Shown here piece by piece: positions 23,570-36,000 of a DNA stretch of 64,000 nucleotides (within the stretch, counting starts at the first letter, position 1; each line of letters opens with the position of its first letter). The stretch comes from Isoetes taiwanensis (lineage: Eukaryota > Streptophyta > Lycopodiopsida > Isoetales > Isoetaceae). The stretch is taken from the NCBI GenBank assembly GCA_021234155.1, contig JAJEKV010000344.1, forward strand, positions 62,001 to 126,000, read 5' to 3'. The position numbers were made by a program, and so were the translations under genes. The notes below the pieces were generated by a model, which was given only the letters and a program-made list of their open reading frames with translations, did not search any database and was not told the origin of the DNA.

Positions 23570-24190
23570 TTTGCTTTGAGCTGCCTTTCTCGACTCGCGA
23601 GTCGAGAAAGGCCTTCTGACCCCTAAAACCTGCGTTTTTCGCTTTGAGCTGCCTTTCTCGACTCGCGAGTGAGAAAGGCCTCCTCGGCCCTAAAACTGCG
23701 TTTTTGGCTTTGAGCTGCCTTTCTCGACTGGCTTGGTGAAAGGCAGCTCAAAGCCAAAAACACTGCCCTCGACTTCGCGAGTCGAGAAAGGTCCGAGGCT
23801 TCGTTCTCGACCCTCGAAACTCGTTTTTCACTTTGAGCTTCCTTTCTCAACCCCCAAAAGCTGCGTTTTTACTCTCAGATGCTTTTCTCGACCCACGAGT
23901 CGGAGAAAGGCCCATAAAAATTTTCTTGAAAAAAACTTTTTTTTTTCCTAGTTAAAAAAAAAAAAAAAATTTTTTTGGCTCGAAGTTACGTTTCCGACTC
24001 GCGAGTCGAGAAAGGCCATTAGGGGCCTTGAGGGTCTTTCTCGATTTCGAAGTCGAGAAAGGCCCTCAAAAAATTTTTTTTTTTTTTGCCTACTTAAAAA
24101 AAAGAAGGAATTTTTTTCCTTGTTTTTTGTTTTTTGGGCTCTAAGCTACATCGGAGGGGCCTTTCTCGACTTCGCTGAGTCGAGAAAGGC
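23570..24190. repeat. Array of TCGACTCGCGAGTCGA palindromes
   Basis: About nine copies of a palindrome built on CTTTCTCGACTCG/CGAGTCGAGAAAG lie in 620 bases. The one at 23583-23612 is a perfect 30-base palindrome. The first three copies are spaced 67 bases apart with a shared flank (TGCGTTTTTCGCTTTGAGCT). At 23701-23760 a perfect 23-base stem (TTTTTGGCTTTGAGCTGCC and its complement) closes a 14-base loop. Related single copies occur at 21575-21600 and 24560-24580. Confidence 0.85.
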
Positions 24191-24774
24191 CTCATACCTA
24201 CATTCTTCTAAATGGCCCTTAGAACCTGGTTGTTTTCTTATTTGTATTATGTAGCATCACTTGCACTAACTTGATTTTGCCTTTCCCAATTACAAATCCT
24301 TGACGAAAGGACATGATCGGGAGCCATGTCAGGCTAGCGTGTTCAGATTTCTATTCTCTTCAAGTTGCTCTTGTGGCTTGGAACGCCTCAGACCTTGCTC
24401 TGTATGTTGTTCCCAGTAGGTGGTCTATGTGCAAAGATGATGTAATATTTGTGTCAGCCCGACCATCATGGTATCTTCAACCATTGTAAACCTTGGTTTC
24501 AATCTAGAACTTTGATTTCAATCTTTAATGAATTTCCTTTGTTTCAGTTGCATTGTTCTTGTTCTCGACTCGCTAATCAGGGAAAACTGGAGGAAAGCTT
24601 CGATGCAGAGTTCTAGACAAAAAATCGAAATTAAGGATAGTTTTCGGTTGGGGTGCTCTTTTTCATGTAAATTAACAGGGTTCCAAAAAAAAATGGGAAT
24701 GGAATGAGTCCCACTTTAATTAAATACGACTTTAAACCTTATGTTATAAAAATACGCTTTCATGAACTAGCAAA

Positions 24775-24868
24775 CTATATATTTGCATTGTATTATCTTT
24801 TGACACATTTGGCTCATACACATTATTCAATCTCATCTACCTATTCTTCACCATTCTAGAACTTCACA
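24775..24868 (+). repeat. 3' LTR, second part
   Basis: Matches the end of the 5' LTR nearly base for base from TTTGGCTCATACAC to TAGAACTTCACA and is followed by the ATATG target duplication (24869-24873). Confidence 0.8.
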
Positions 24869-25246
24869 ATATGCCATATCAAAGGTGAATCTCCAAGGAG
24901 AAAAACAAATCAAATCACAGTCCTCAAATTGGATTGAATGATGAAATCATGGCCATCCAAATTAGGATGTGATGGAAAACAGACACAATCAAAACAATAT
25001 ATGTACAAAAATGATGAATGCATACATATAAAAATGGAAAACTTAACCATTAATTTTATAAGCTAAAACTTGCCTTGTGAAACCTGACTAATATAAATAT
25101 ACTAGTATTGCTGGGCAAACATTGGGAAGCTATCAATGATACATGGTCTTCATTAAGTCTTGTTTCATTCATTCAAACTTAATAACGATTTTGTTATGAC
25201 GAAATGCATGCTAAAGAAAAAAGAGCATAAGTAGGTGTGTCTATAT

Positions 25247-27972
25247 CAAGGATAGGTTCTGTACGTACGAAATTATTTTTCTGGACGTATAAAATCTAAA
25301 AATACGTATTTTTAGGTAAAATACGTATTTTTCATATTTTTTCCCTCACGGCCGAAAAAAATTGGCTGAAACTGAAGGTTTAAACTTTTACGAAAAGTTC
25401 AAAAAAAAAAAAAAAAAATCGGATTTTTTCGGCGTAAGTTTAAACCTTTGTTTCGCTTATCGCATTTCGCGATAAGCCGAAGCATTTATTTCGCTTCACG
25501 AAAAAAAAATGAAAATCCAACCTAGGATATAAAAACACATAAGCACTATAGCAAGAGAGGACTGCAAATTACCAGCATGGCATATCACTGTTGGCACATG
25601 TTTCTAGAATGCCAATGATGCTTTGTCATATCAAATCTCTATATGAAGGCCAGAAATGTTGGGTCCCATAAATTTGCATAGATATGTCTAATGCAACATG
25701 GAGCACAAGAAAGCAGACCAAAAGCGGTCACTTTTGCAAGGAGCTTCAACATCCTGTAATTAGGGAACTTGGCGGAGATGGGATGTCAATGTTGGTTCTC
25801 CCAGCCCTTTTCTTGCCAAATGTACTTCTTGTGGAAGCAACCAAGTATGGCACAGGATGCGCAAAAGATAAGCGAGGTCTTGGCAATCTTCTATCTTTGA
25901 AGCCAATAAACCATGTGAGATGGAGGATTGGGGGAGCTTGATCTGTGGAAGATTGGTTTTCAACAATCTCTCTCTTTTGGAAGGCGGCAAGTTTTGGGCC
26001 TCACATAATATGTCTTCTAAACTTTCAAAGTTACAAAACGTGTTTCATATCTTACAAATGCGATCAAGGAAATAAAGAGTAAATTCCTTTCTTTGAGCTT
26101 ACCAACAATCACGCATCTAGTAAGAGGTATGTCATGATCTGCCTCCCATCAAAGAATAGCCCTGTTAAATAAAATTCAATTTACAACAAAAAATAAGACA
26201 CAAACAAAATAAATTCATATTCGTAAGTAAATGCGAGAAAGTTTCATCATACCTCAATCATAGAATGCGCCGGGAACTTTGGTTTACTATTGTGATATTT
26301 GTTGAACAAAATAATGTAAGACCGACTTCAAGCCCTTTTTGGACATTTTCGCGAAAAGCCTCTAAGCTTCCGCTCTCCATTTAACTTCGGAAAGGACATT
26401 AATCATTATGCAAGATAAATTGACATCCGGAGTCCCCAATTTTTGAACCAATATTTTGCCTCGGACAAGCACATTGTTCGCAAGATTGTTTTGAACGAGG
26501 TTTTGCATTGAGTCCGGCATTGCCGCCAATGTCGCTAAGATCCAATTACGCCATGGTTTTAAGGCTAGAGAAGCTTTAATCATTAATGTTTACTCTTTGT
26601 CTACACCGCAAGTGGTAAAGCTGATTCCACGAAGGTATAAGAAGGTCCATTCTCGATGGATTTGTAGAATCTGGATTTGCAAAGTAACGCACCACTTCAG
26701 GAGGGAGCTTTGACAACTGCTGAGAAAAACGTTGTAAGCCCTAGATTATGTTGCACCCTCACATTTCAAAAAGCTTAGTTATATATACGAAAGCAAAGAA
26801 CTCCAAGCTCTAGACGGGGGTCCCATTGTGAGACAAAAAATAGTATAATTGCAATCACATACTCCCGGATGCAATACTCCCCGGATGTCTTAGAGTCATT
26901 TTTGTCCTCTACATCACCTCGTTGACAACTTATCCGGGTTAAATTTTTTCTTACTGCATTCGTATGAAGATTTAACGACCGCCATGATGCCTTGTGATAT
27001 TTGAAGCGTTGGATTACAAGAAGCCACGGCCAGGAGCTCTTTTGTCATTCCATCTCAAAAACTAGAACAACAGAAATCCAAAATGCCGCTACTAGAAATG
27101 CTTACCATTTTATTTATGCCAGAGAGCTAATGGTCCTGCCAAGCAAAACCAAATTGGTGATTGAATGAGCTCGTAGGTGCCATTGACAAAAAGAAGAGAG
27201 TTAAAAAACCTACCGAATTAGGGTAAAGGATTGGAAGAAGCATTGACATTCAAAGTAAGCCACGCGGCACTGGATTACGATCGATTTCCACAAAACCAAT
27301 CTCAACATTTTCTCCTACAACATAAAAACAACAAATGCAAAGATAAATACGTTTACTAGGTAACAACTATGAGGCAACAAACTTTGAATTCGGAATTATC
27401 TTTTAGGATTCTGAAGAATCTGCTCCAGAACAAACCGCCGTAGCTCTTGTTAAGGCAATTGCACCCAAGCACGAAGATAAAACGAAGATGCCCTAATCAG
27501 AGTGCATCCATCCTTAAATTTAATCAAAAGTTTAAGGAACGGAGTCGAAATATCACAGCTTGTTCTGTCTATCTCGGTCGATTGGCGACGAATGCCATCT
27601 CCGTGCATTAATTTCAAGCCATTTCTAATTTCCATGGCCATCGATTTAATAAAATGCAGATCCAACGGCTTAATCTCATGCCACCTAAGATTTGACTGAT
27701 TTAGAATTGCTACGTGGATAGCCTAGAATTTCAAGGAAGGGTGCAAGCTTGGTTAGGCTGGCATGCTAAAAATTTTTGCGTGAGCGAAACCTTGATTTAA
27801 ACTACAAAACTTTTTCGCGATGTTTAAATGAAGGTTTTGCTTACGCGAAAAATTCCCGACGCTGGAATTTGTTTTTGCCGTATTTTTGACGTATTATACT
27901 TCAAATTTGTGCTGTATCATTCGAATAATACGCATTGAGTATAAAACGTATACAGTATTGAACCTATCCCTG
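25247..27972. mobile_element. Non-autonomous hAT element with intact 8-bp target duplication
   Basis: Its ends are CAAGGATAGGTTCTGTAC (25247) and, read inward from the right, CAGGGATAGGTTCAATACTG (27972). Identical 8-base duplications GTCTATAT flank it at 25239-25246 and 27973-27980. An 8-bp duplication and a CA-GG-type terminus are hAT characters. The 2.7-kb interior has only short frames (for example 25684-25941 plus, 26362-26583 minus, 27450-27665 minus) and no hAT dimerisation domain or DDE motif that I can see. The right subterminal region has inverted copies of TTTAAACTACAAAACTTTTTCGCG-type sequence near 27800 and TTTCGCG-rich sequence near 25450. Confidence 0.8.
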
Positions 27973-27980
27973 GTCTATAT

Positions 27981-28725
27981 AGTATTTTATGTACTTATAG
28001 CAATGGTGCGTAACGGAAAATCTAAATGTTCAGATAGGAAACAAGATGACTTAATTAGCCTTTCTGAAGTACAATTAATTATAAGATTACTTAATTATAA
28101 AATTATAAGGTCACCAATCACCTTGGGTGGCTTTTATCATTTTTGGCACGTTTGCACAAATACGAGTTGAGACTTTGAAGCAATTTTAGGCTATCCACGT
28201 TGCAGGTAGATAAGACTTCTGTGCATGTAGAGGCCGCTAGAATCGTTGAATTTGATTCACGGTCCTCGAAATTCATTGAAATTCCAGCCTATCAGTGGTA
28301 ATGTTGGGAAGTTATGCCCGCCTTGGGAGAATTAGCAATCGAATTGATTTTCTAGAGAGCACAAATAGAATTGGGTCATCCCTGTGGCCTATTTTGATTT
28401 AGGACAACGGCATCTTCCTCATCATGATATGGCTACTAACATCCCTTTTTACATTGTCTCTGGAGATATCACTATGTGGTGATGGCAGTGCAGATAATTT
28501 AAGGTGGTGCTTTGTAGCCAGTACAAGCGAGCAAAAATGAAGTAAAAAAGTATTTGCCTAGCCGAGAGAAGTATTTTTTCCAGATGGAAAGCCAGAAGTT
28601 TAAGTGCTCTTTTGCAAACGCAATAGCAAACAGCTAGGGTTTTCTTATGCCTCCTGCAATCAGCGCCATCGCCACTATGTTTGACATTCAGGATTCAAGA
28701 TAAGGTAGACACGTCCTCAGAAGAA
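27981..28725. other. No supported gene
   Basis: One 94-residue plus-strand frame (27886-28170) begins inside the hAT terminus and is therefore unlikely to be a gene. A phrase TGAGACTTTGAAGCAATTTTAG at 28160 recurs at 38854, hinting that the two areas carry fragments of one repeat. Confidence 0.4.
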
Positions 28726-28935
28726 TTAAAAGAAGGGTGGTTGCTTAAAACTAGGTGGAGGACGTTAAAAGAACGGTGGTTGCTTAAAACTAGGTGGATT
28801 AAAAGAAGGGTGGTTGCTTAAAACTAGGTGGAGGATGTTAACAGGCACTGATGAAGATGATGGCACTATTAGTAGCATTCGTAAGGCATATGTAATGATG
28901 GCACTATTAGTAGCATTCGTAAGGCATATGCTCCT
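28726..28935 (+). repeat. Two adjacent short tandem repeats
   Basis: A unit of about 36 bases (AAGGGTGGTTGCTTAAAACT then AGGTGGA) is present three times at 28726-28838. A second unit (GGCACTATTAGTAGCATTCG then TAAGGCATATG) is present twice at 28861-28931. The small frame at 28814-29014 arises from these repeats. Confidence 0.8.
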
Positions 28936-29715
28936 CCTCGAAGACCATTTTTTGCACGAATCTGGATTTTTGCTGGCATTTTCCTTGAAGACCGTTTTCT
29001 ATATGATTCATTGAGGTAAAATACTGGATGATGGTGAAGCAACAATCCATTTTTGATGCATCAACTTTAGGTTAACTTTTTTCTATGCATGCCAGTCTTA
29101 ATGCCCTATTTAACCTCACGTTATCAAAATTTTAAACTATAGAAAATTGGAAGTTTTTGTCAATTGCCTTGAGCGAAACTTTTCAAGCAAACATATAAGC
29201 TGAAATGTATCTACCCTCTTTTGCAAAGCATGTGCTGGTGGTGTAGTGAAACTTGCGTTCAATATGTTAGTATGATATTAGATTTTTGGCATATTTTTTG
29301 ATTTACACATTATAGGCACTATGGAAAGTACTTTTGTTTGAATAAATTTCCTTCTCGATAACCTAAATTAATCATCGGCATTGCACAAACAAAGGGTTAT
29401 AGAAGCTGGCATCAAGAGCTGCACCCTTTGCTTATTGGTTTATGTTAGCTAATCTTTCATTGTTTCCATGTAGGCAACATGCGGTTCTGATATAAGATGA
29501 AACAGGAGAAATTGTATTCGATCTCTATAGGCACTGGTACATATCTTCTATATTGGCAATTTTTTTACTTTTCCTTTTCCACATCTATGAACAATATATA
29601 ATTGTTGGGGGTTTATAGGTGATATATATCTGAAGTTATTCTCAGTTTGAGTCGTTTTATGTGTTTTGCACCTTATAGAAAGGGAAAGTGCACATATATT
29701 TTCATGTTGTGGTAT
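28936..29715. other. No supported gene
   Basis: AT-rich DNA without recognised motifs; the longest frame (29548-29772, minus) has no domain. Confidence 0.4.
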
Positions 29716-30020
29716 GGTCAGATTAATGGTTTGATGGTGGATTAGTTTTTTGTTAGAGGTAAATAAAATCATTTATAGTGTAAGTCAAATTTTGGCTGTG
29801 TCCATACCTGGTGTTGTGCCTGGGCATTGATTTTGCATGAGAGTAATAAAGGAAGCTTCCATTCAAGCGGGGCCAGACACACAAACACGTGGTCAGATTA
29901 ATGGTTTGTTGGTGGATTATTTTTTTGTCTCAGAGGTAAATAAAATCATTTATAGTGCAGGTCAATTTTTTGTTGTGTCCATACCTAGTGTTGTGCCTCG
30001 GCATTGATTTTGCATGAGCA
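29716..30020 (+). repeat. Two-copy tandem duplication, period about 175 bases
   Basis: GGTCAGATTAATGGTTTG at 29716 recurs at 29891, and similarity continues through AAATAAAATCATTTATAGTG, GTGTCCATACCT and CATTGATTTTGCATGAG in both units. Confidence 0.85.
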
Positions 30021-30072
30021 AGCAGGGCCAGATCAGGTCTGTTATGCAACATTTTTTAAAGTCGCCTTTGTT

Positions 30073-30200
30073 AATCCCATCGATCCGAGCCATCGGATCG
30101 TCATTCTGGGAAAGGACGAGCCCCTATATTAGGCTAGTTCCATTCTCAGGCCGGTTATCGGCGTCTTCTCACAGCAGCATTTTCTTCGTGCTCGTAGCTT
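30073..30200 (+). repeat. T-rich repeat family, copy b (start only)
   Basis: Matches the first 125 bases or so of copies a (12661) and c (37257), including CCTATATTAGGCTAGTTCC and CGTGCTCGTAGCTTCC, then diverges. Its first 28 bases contain an inverted pair CGATCCGA..TCGGATCG. Confidence 0.7.
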
Positions 30201-32135
30201 CCTTTGGCTCCATCCTCTTTTCTCCTCTTTGGAGATTTGCTTTCTCTCTTTTTCCTTTTAGATTGCTCTTCCTCTTTTCTTCCCTTTTTAGATTGCTCTT
30301 CTTCTTTCCTTCCCTTTTGGCTTGCTCTTTCTCATGGTTTCTTGCAAGCACTTTCTTTGTTTTGCATGCTACGCGGAGGATTCAAAATATGAGCGTGATC
30401 TCTTCTTTCTTCAAGGCAATTTCTTCGTGAATCTTTGGCTGATTTTTGCATGTCAATTGAAGGCATCACTTTGTTGCATGCATCTAGTCAGATTGTTTTT
30501 TTTTGGATGGAACTCATCGATTGTTTTGTTTTTACATTGATTGCATGCAAATTATTTCCTCCACGGGGGCCACTAATGGTTTTGCAGCGACCCAGTATCT
30601 TTCTTTGCAGTATTTTGTTGCATGCAGGCGGATTTGATCGACAAAGATCGAAGCAATTCATAGAGATTTGGGCAGCCCCGTGATCCGAGACGCTTTCATC
30701 TTGCTTTGCGGTTTCTATGCATTTTACTGGGCGTGATTGATCTTCCTTAGCACACTTGCCTTGTGCATGCTGGCTGATTTATGCATGGCAATTGCTTGTG
30801 TAATGTTTTCGCATGCATCTCCGGTTCGGGGTTGTTTTTGGGTGGAATACTTGATTGTTTTTGTCTTTTGCACGATTCGGATGGTTGGCGTGTTAGGGTG
30901 TAGGTTTATCATCTTATGGATGAGGGTTCGAGCCATGGTACTATCAATCCATTTTGGATTCTTCAACATTTTTCTGGTATCTCTCGGATGGATCGCGGGA
31001 GGGGTTAGCGCACTTCTCCTCATTCTAGAATTGAAGTTCTATCTTGAGCTTGGGATTTCGATTTGATTCACCTTGCTGCCATCTTAGCTCTCTCCTCTTC
31101 CACCCAATTGTCCACGCACATCACCATCTCCACTCTTTTGTCCACCTGCCCACTTTGCTCATTTTCAGGCTCATCTATAGCGACATCACGGCTTCTTCTT
31201 CTCGGGCGCGTTATAGCTGGTGCCAGAGAACTTTTTAGCAGGCATCTGTGGCAGTAAGTTCTTGAGCAGGTTCTTATGCTCTCCTTCTTTATGCTCTCGG
31301 TATGTAGTGGTAGGGGCCATTCTGGCTATGTGCATCCGACCGAAGATTTTGGAAGGTATGGGTTTTTCTGTTGAATTTGATACATGCAGTTAACTTTGGA
31401 GCAACAAAATTGCATCCGGGGTCTATTGGTTGAGGTATATTGGTTTTGTTGGTGATCGATTCAATTGGCAAGCCATGCGAACTGGCAAGCCATGCTACTA
31501 TTTCCTCTTCTGTGTGCTATATTAGTTATTTGTTGTTGCAGTAATCGGCCTTTTGCATGCACGATGGCGGATTATATGATTGGTCTTGCAGCTCAAGAAT
31601 TTGCGATCTGAGAGAGTTTGATTCATTTGTGTTCACTAATTAGCGCATGCTCTGGGTTTAGTTTCCTTCTTTTTCCCCATCCTATCCTCTGTCTTTGTCT
31701 TGATCCGGCATGTCCAAGGCGGTTCCCGCCATTTTGATTGCGGATCCATGCCTGTGTTTTCTTTTACGGTTTTCATTTTTCAGCCCCTCTTTGTCTTGCC
31801 TCTCTTTTCGTTCTTCAAGCGGACATTCTAGAAGCTGGAACCCATTGGTCGGGCGGGACACCCGAGTTGTGCGAGAGCCGCATCTTGCGTGGGCGTGGTC
31901 ATTTGGAGCATTGGCGGGAGTATGGGCTGCTGAATTGTTCTTTGGTTCGCCCATTTTATAAGCGGCTCGGTTGTGAGGAACAAGGTCGCGGACCTTTTTA
32001 GGTTCTTAACCGATCTCGAAGGCTGGGCATGCGCCATCACGGGTCCATGATTGCGCTCTCCTATTTCCCAGCTTCCTCGTTCAAACACTTTTCCTTGGAT
32101 TTCCTTGCTCCTGCTACTTTTTGCGTTGACTACAC

Positions 32136-32196
32136 CTAAGCCTAAGCCTAAGCCAAGCCTAAGCCTCAGCCTCGGCCTAAGCCTAAGCCTACGCCA
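32136..32196 (+). repeat. CCTAAG hexamer repeat
   Basis: About ten tandem CCTAAG units with a few CCTCAG/CCTCGG variants. It resembles but differs from the plant telomere repeat CCCTAAA, and the period is six, not seven. Confidence 0.85.
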
Positions 32197-35100
32197 TTGT
32201 TTTTCTCACGAATCGGATCCGAGCTTCCTTTCTCCATTCTCCTCTGTTAGGTTGGATTTGGCCATTTTGGTGGGGCATCTTGTGAGCGAGGAGGTGAGAT
32301 GCAACATTTAGCCTCGGCTTTTTCTTGTTCTTCCTTTTCTTAATTTGCCCACAGCTCTCCGCCCGATATCGGAGGAGCGGTTGGATGTGTAGTTTTAGTT
32401 TACTTAGATCATGTCTAGAATTTGCTTTTCTTCTTTCCACCATCGGGTTTGCAATTCCAAGTCCATTTTAGCTCTTTTTTGTTTTGCAATGTAGTTCTTC
32501 CACTCCATGCAGCTATCTAGCCTCTTTGCATTTGCAGGTCGTGGAGTCCAAGTGACGCTCTCATGTTTGCCTATATGCATTTTGTTTTTCCACATATCTT
32601 CATATTGTCTACGTATACACCTGCATCCTACATTTACAGCGGGTTTTCTTGGATATTGCATCATGTTGTTGTGACTTGTTAATTGTATAAAGGACATTTA
32701 CTTATTTTTGCATTTTCTTTACTTGGGGAGAGGTCGATTGAGAACGCATTTATTTTCTCTAGGTGTTATATGGATGAGTTTTTATTTCTGAAGTTTTCAA
32801 TAAAATGATACATTTGCCCACTTACTATTGCCATTATTTACGGAAGTTCATATCAATGGATTTGGGGTTTGATTTTGAACGGGCTCATCTGGCTTGAATT
32901 CTGATCATGTATGCATTTGCCATTTTCGTCTTTTTTCATAACGCACATGTTCTTCGCCTTGATCAATACGCCAGTTTTCTTTTGGACCAAATTTCTTATA
33001 TGCATGTCATCGCTATCAATTTTTGCATCTGGACTTATGCTTCGTTTTTTTTCATTTGGTAGGTATTTAATTGCGGTTTATCTTATCATCATTTGGGTTT
33101 TGCTCCTTGGGTTTGGATATGAGGTATATTTGCTAATTATAAATTTGGTAGAAGGTTGGTGGTCTTCGGGGTTGGGCGTTCTCATTTCAAAATTTCGGAT
33201 CCTCAATGTAGACAATTAGTTTGTTGAGCCATTTTTCTAGCGGAAGTTCCTTTGTGGCCTTTTAAAGTCTCCTTTTATTCGGGTCCATAGGGGATGTTTT
33301 CCTTAGTCCGGGCTCTTGCCATGGGGGCTGAGTTTTTGACGATGTTTGTTTTGGGCTTGGGGAGTACATTCTTTGTCGCATTTTATACAAGTTGAGTCGG
33401 GTGAGGTATCCATTCTAGGTTTGCTTCTTTCCACAATTTTATCGACTTACTTTAGGCTATTGTTTTCTATCCATATTTCACGGCATTAATTCTTTTGAGT
33501 ATGGTTATGGATTGATAATTGGCATATTTTTCATGAGATGCTTTTTACATGTGTATTTTATTTTGCAACATACTGGGGATGAATATGGTTAATGACTTGC
33601 ATTCATGTTATCACGGATGTTTTCAATTCTCCGAGGCCCTCAATTTATACTATTTGGGTTGTAATGGGGTTCTTGATTTGGTGGCGTATATCTTTTCATA
33701 TGTTCCTTTTACATTTTTCGTCTTAGTTGCCCACGTGGTTTCTTTTTATGTAGCATGATCTTATAAACTTTATGTTCTCTTTTGCCATTGTCTTTTTCCA
33801 TTGGATCTTGATGCTCTGCGCTATTCAACGGTTGTTGTGTTATTCGGATTATTTTTCCTATTTATGTTCTGGCCTGTGTTTTGATTTCATCTTTTGGCCT
33901 ATGTCGATCATTTTTGTATTACATTTTTACGTTGGGCGCAGGTGTCTTACATTTTCTCATTTGTTGGGCTCTTGTCTGTGGTTATTTTCTTATTGATTTG
34001 TTCATTGGCTTACATTCTTCTTTTCTCGTATTTCTGCTTGGGCTTAACGCATAACTTTGTTGTCTTTTTTGGGGACTTCATTTTTAGCTCGCTATCATTA
34101 TGCATTGTGCTACCATTATACATCATATTTGCTATTCACCTCTTTGTCCTTTGTGGCTAAATTTCTTATATGTGTATATTCTATATTTGGTTTGGTCGAA
34201 TCTTTGGGATTTGAATATTTGGGGGTTGCGTTTAAGATTTTTTTCTTCTTTTTGGCATGATCATCGGGGAGCTCTAGTGTTTGTGGGTTCCTTTGTCCAC
34301 TTTATTAGCGCACTTATTTGTTGTTTCTGAAGTTGTATTTTTACATTTCTTGCACATGGGTGATATTGTTGATTGTACCAATTTTATGGATTTGGGAGCT
34401 TCATTGTTTTAGATTAGCTCCACTTTTGTCATGTTCGATGAGGGCTTACTTTTTCGTGCATAGCTTTGTTCACTATATATGATATTACATAATCATTGTG
34501 TAAGTTTCGAGACGTTGCTTTATTAGGCGTGGTGACTTTTCATGTTCTTTTAGCCCATAGTTTTTTATCATTCTTCCTCGTTTCCTCCGTTTTTTTTTGC
34601 TCAATCTGCGGGGTATACATGTTGAGGTTACCACTCACGGTTCTTTGGCGGTCCTCGTCCTCTCGCGCTTCCTTCGTGGTGTGCGACTTTACTCAACATC
34701 TCCATGTTTTCGTTCGATCTTTATGTCTATGCATTTTACATTCCTATCGTCACGTTTTTCCTCTTTGCCTTATTATCTCGATTTACTTGTTATTACGCCT
34801 TCTTATTTATCGTTATTGTTTATTCTTTTTGGGATCCATGATGAAGGGTTCCTTTGTTGACTTATCTCCCTCTAGATATTGGCCATGAGGTTGAAGGAAT
34901 AATAGCCACATTCACGGACTTCGTCCAGTAGCCACATTCTCGGACTTCGGTCCGTAATGTCTGTATTCAAATCGGTCAACTATCCACGGACATACGTTAA
35001 AGTGATCTCAGATTCATATCATATGTGCATTATGCGCGTGCGTGGTTTATTTTTTTAATCGCCTTGTTGCCGTTTCCGTTGGCATGCCGGGCGCTTCTTC

Positions 35101-35837
35101 GATTCATCATCGTGGCGGCGTCCTTTTCTTATCATTGTTTTGTTCTCTAATGTCCTTCCTTTTTCGGGTCATTGGCGTCACCGATCCATAGCGGTGCTTT
35201 CGGCTCTTCTTCTTCAACCGCTTTTCTCCCGGCTCGCTTTCGCGGCTGGCGGTTTCGTCAAATCGTCGCGGCTTCCTCTCGCTTGAACCGGACTCTTGGA
35301 CCCTGGTTCCCTTTCTCCCCGCCATTCCAAGCGAGACCCACTTGCCCGCTCATACGATTTCTTTAGCTTCGCTTGCCTTCGTTTGCATGCCACTGTCATT
35401 TATCCTTCAAACCTCCGGCAGACCTCTTTTTCGCTCCTCTCCTTCCTCTACGCCCTTTATCCTATCCATTGCTTGGAGGTGGTGGCGGGTGTATCTTCTT
35501 GCTTTCAGCTTTAAATCCGTTCCAAGATGGTGCTCATTACGCTCGTCATGGCGGGCCTCGGGGTTGCCACTCGGGGGTTCCACATGATGTCGCAGCACGG
35601 CTCGCGGTCTTCTTCTTCTCCTCCGCTATGTGCTTTGCGACCCAACTCCACACGGGCGGTTCTAGTCAGCTGTCTATTGAGGGGTTTTTTCACTTGTAGC
35701 GGATCTTTTTCTATTTGGTATGCTCATTATATATCTTTGGCGATTTGCTATTTGGTATTTTTATCATCTTTGGCATATTTGCTATTTGGCTTTATCTAGA
35801 TAGGATGCATATTGCGTTTGGCACTGCATTGAGATTT

Positions 35838-36000
35838 TCCGACATGGGTGTATATTGGATTATCTTTCATTTTTTATGCTTCTCTTTATTTAAAGATATG
35901 GGGTGTCCTACGTTGTTGTCCGACATGGGTTTATATTTGATCATTTTTTCCTTTTTATGCTTCTCTTTATCTAGGCATGGCGTGTATTACGTAGTTATAC
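35838..36000 (+). repeat. Two-copy tandem repeat within the T-rich block
   Basis: TCCGACATGGGT..TATGCTTCTCTTTAT appears at about 35838 and 35919, with a period near 81 bases. Confidence 0.7.

Larger units (their letters stand above)
19659..24774. mobile_element. About 5.1 kb nested insertion of unresolved class in the 3' LTR
   Basis: This separates the two parts of the 3' LTR. Within it, a 20-base sequence GTATTTAATTAAAGTGGGAC at 21074-21093 is repeated in inverted orientation at 24710-24729, with weaker similarity around it, suggesting an inner element of about 3.7 kb. No transposase was recognised; open frames at 20634-20900 and 22242-22601 have no familiar domain. It contains three unusual low-complexity tracts listed separately. 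More than one insertion event may be involved. Confidence 0.5.
17376..24868 (+). mobile_element. LTR retrotransposon without recognisable gag/pol, with nested insertion
   Basis: The boundaries rest on four signals: LTRs that start TG and end CA; a primer-binding site directly after the 5' LTR; a purine tract (TTTGAGGGAGGG) directly before the 3' LTR; and an identical 5-bp target duplication ATATG at 17371-17375 and 24869-24873. The internal region is only 1.9 kb (17586-19512) and encodes no recognisable protease, integrase or reverse transcriptase, so the element is non-autonomous. The 3' LTR is interrupted after 19658 and resumes near 24775; about 5.1 kb of unrelated repeats lies between. 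The two LTRs are clearly diverged, so the insertion is old. Confidence 0.8.

Noticed and set aside
25231..25246. A third LTR copy at GTAGGTGTGTCTATAT
   Set aside because: Only about 16 bases match the LTR; flanking sequence on both sides of the hAT element does not align with it.
32136..32196. Interstitial telomere repeat
   Set aside because: The unit is CCTAAG (six bases), not the plant CCCTAAA heptamer.
32911..34888. Series of Phe/Leu-rich plus-strand frames resembling membrane proteins
   Set aside because: Strongly T-rich DNA in all frames, with no conserved motif and no consistent start; treated as repeat.
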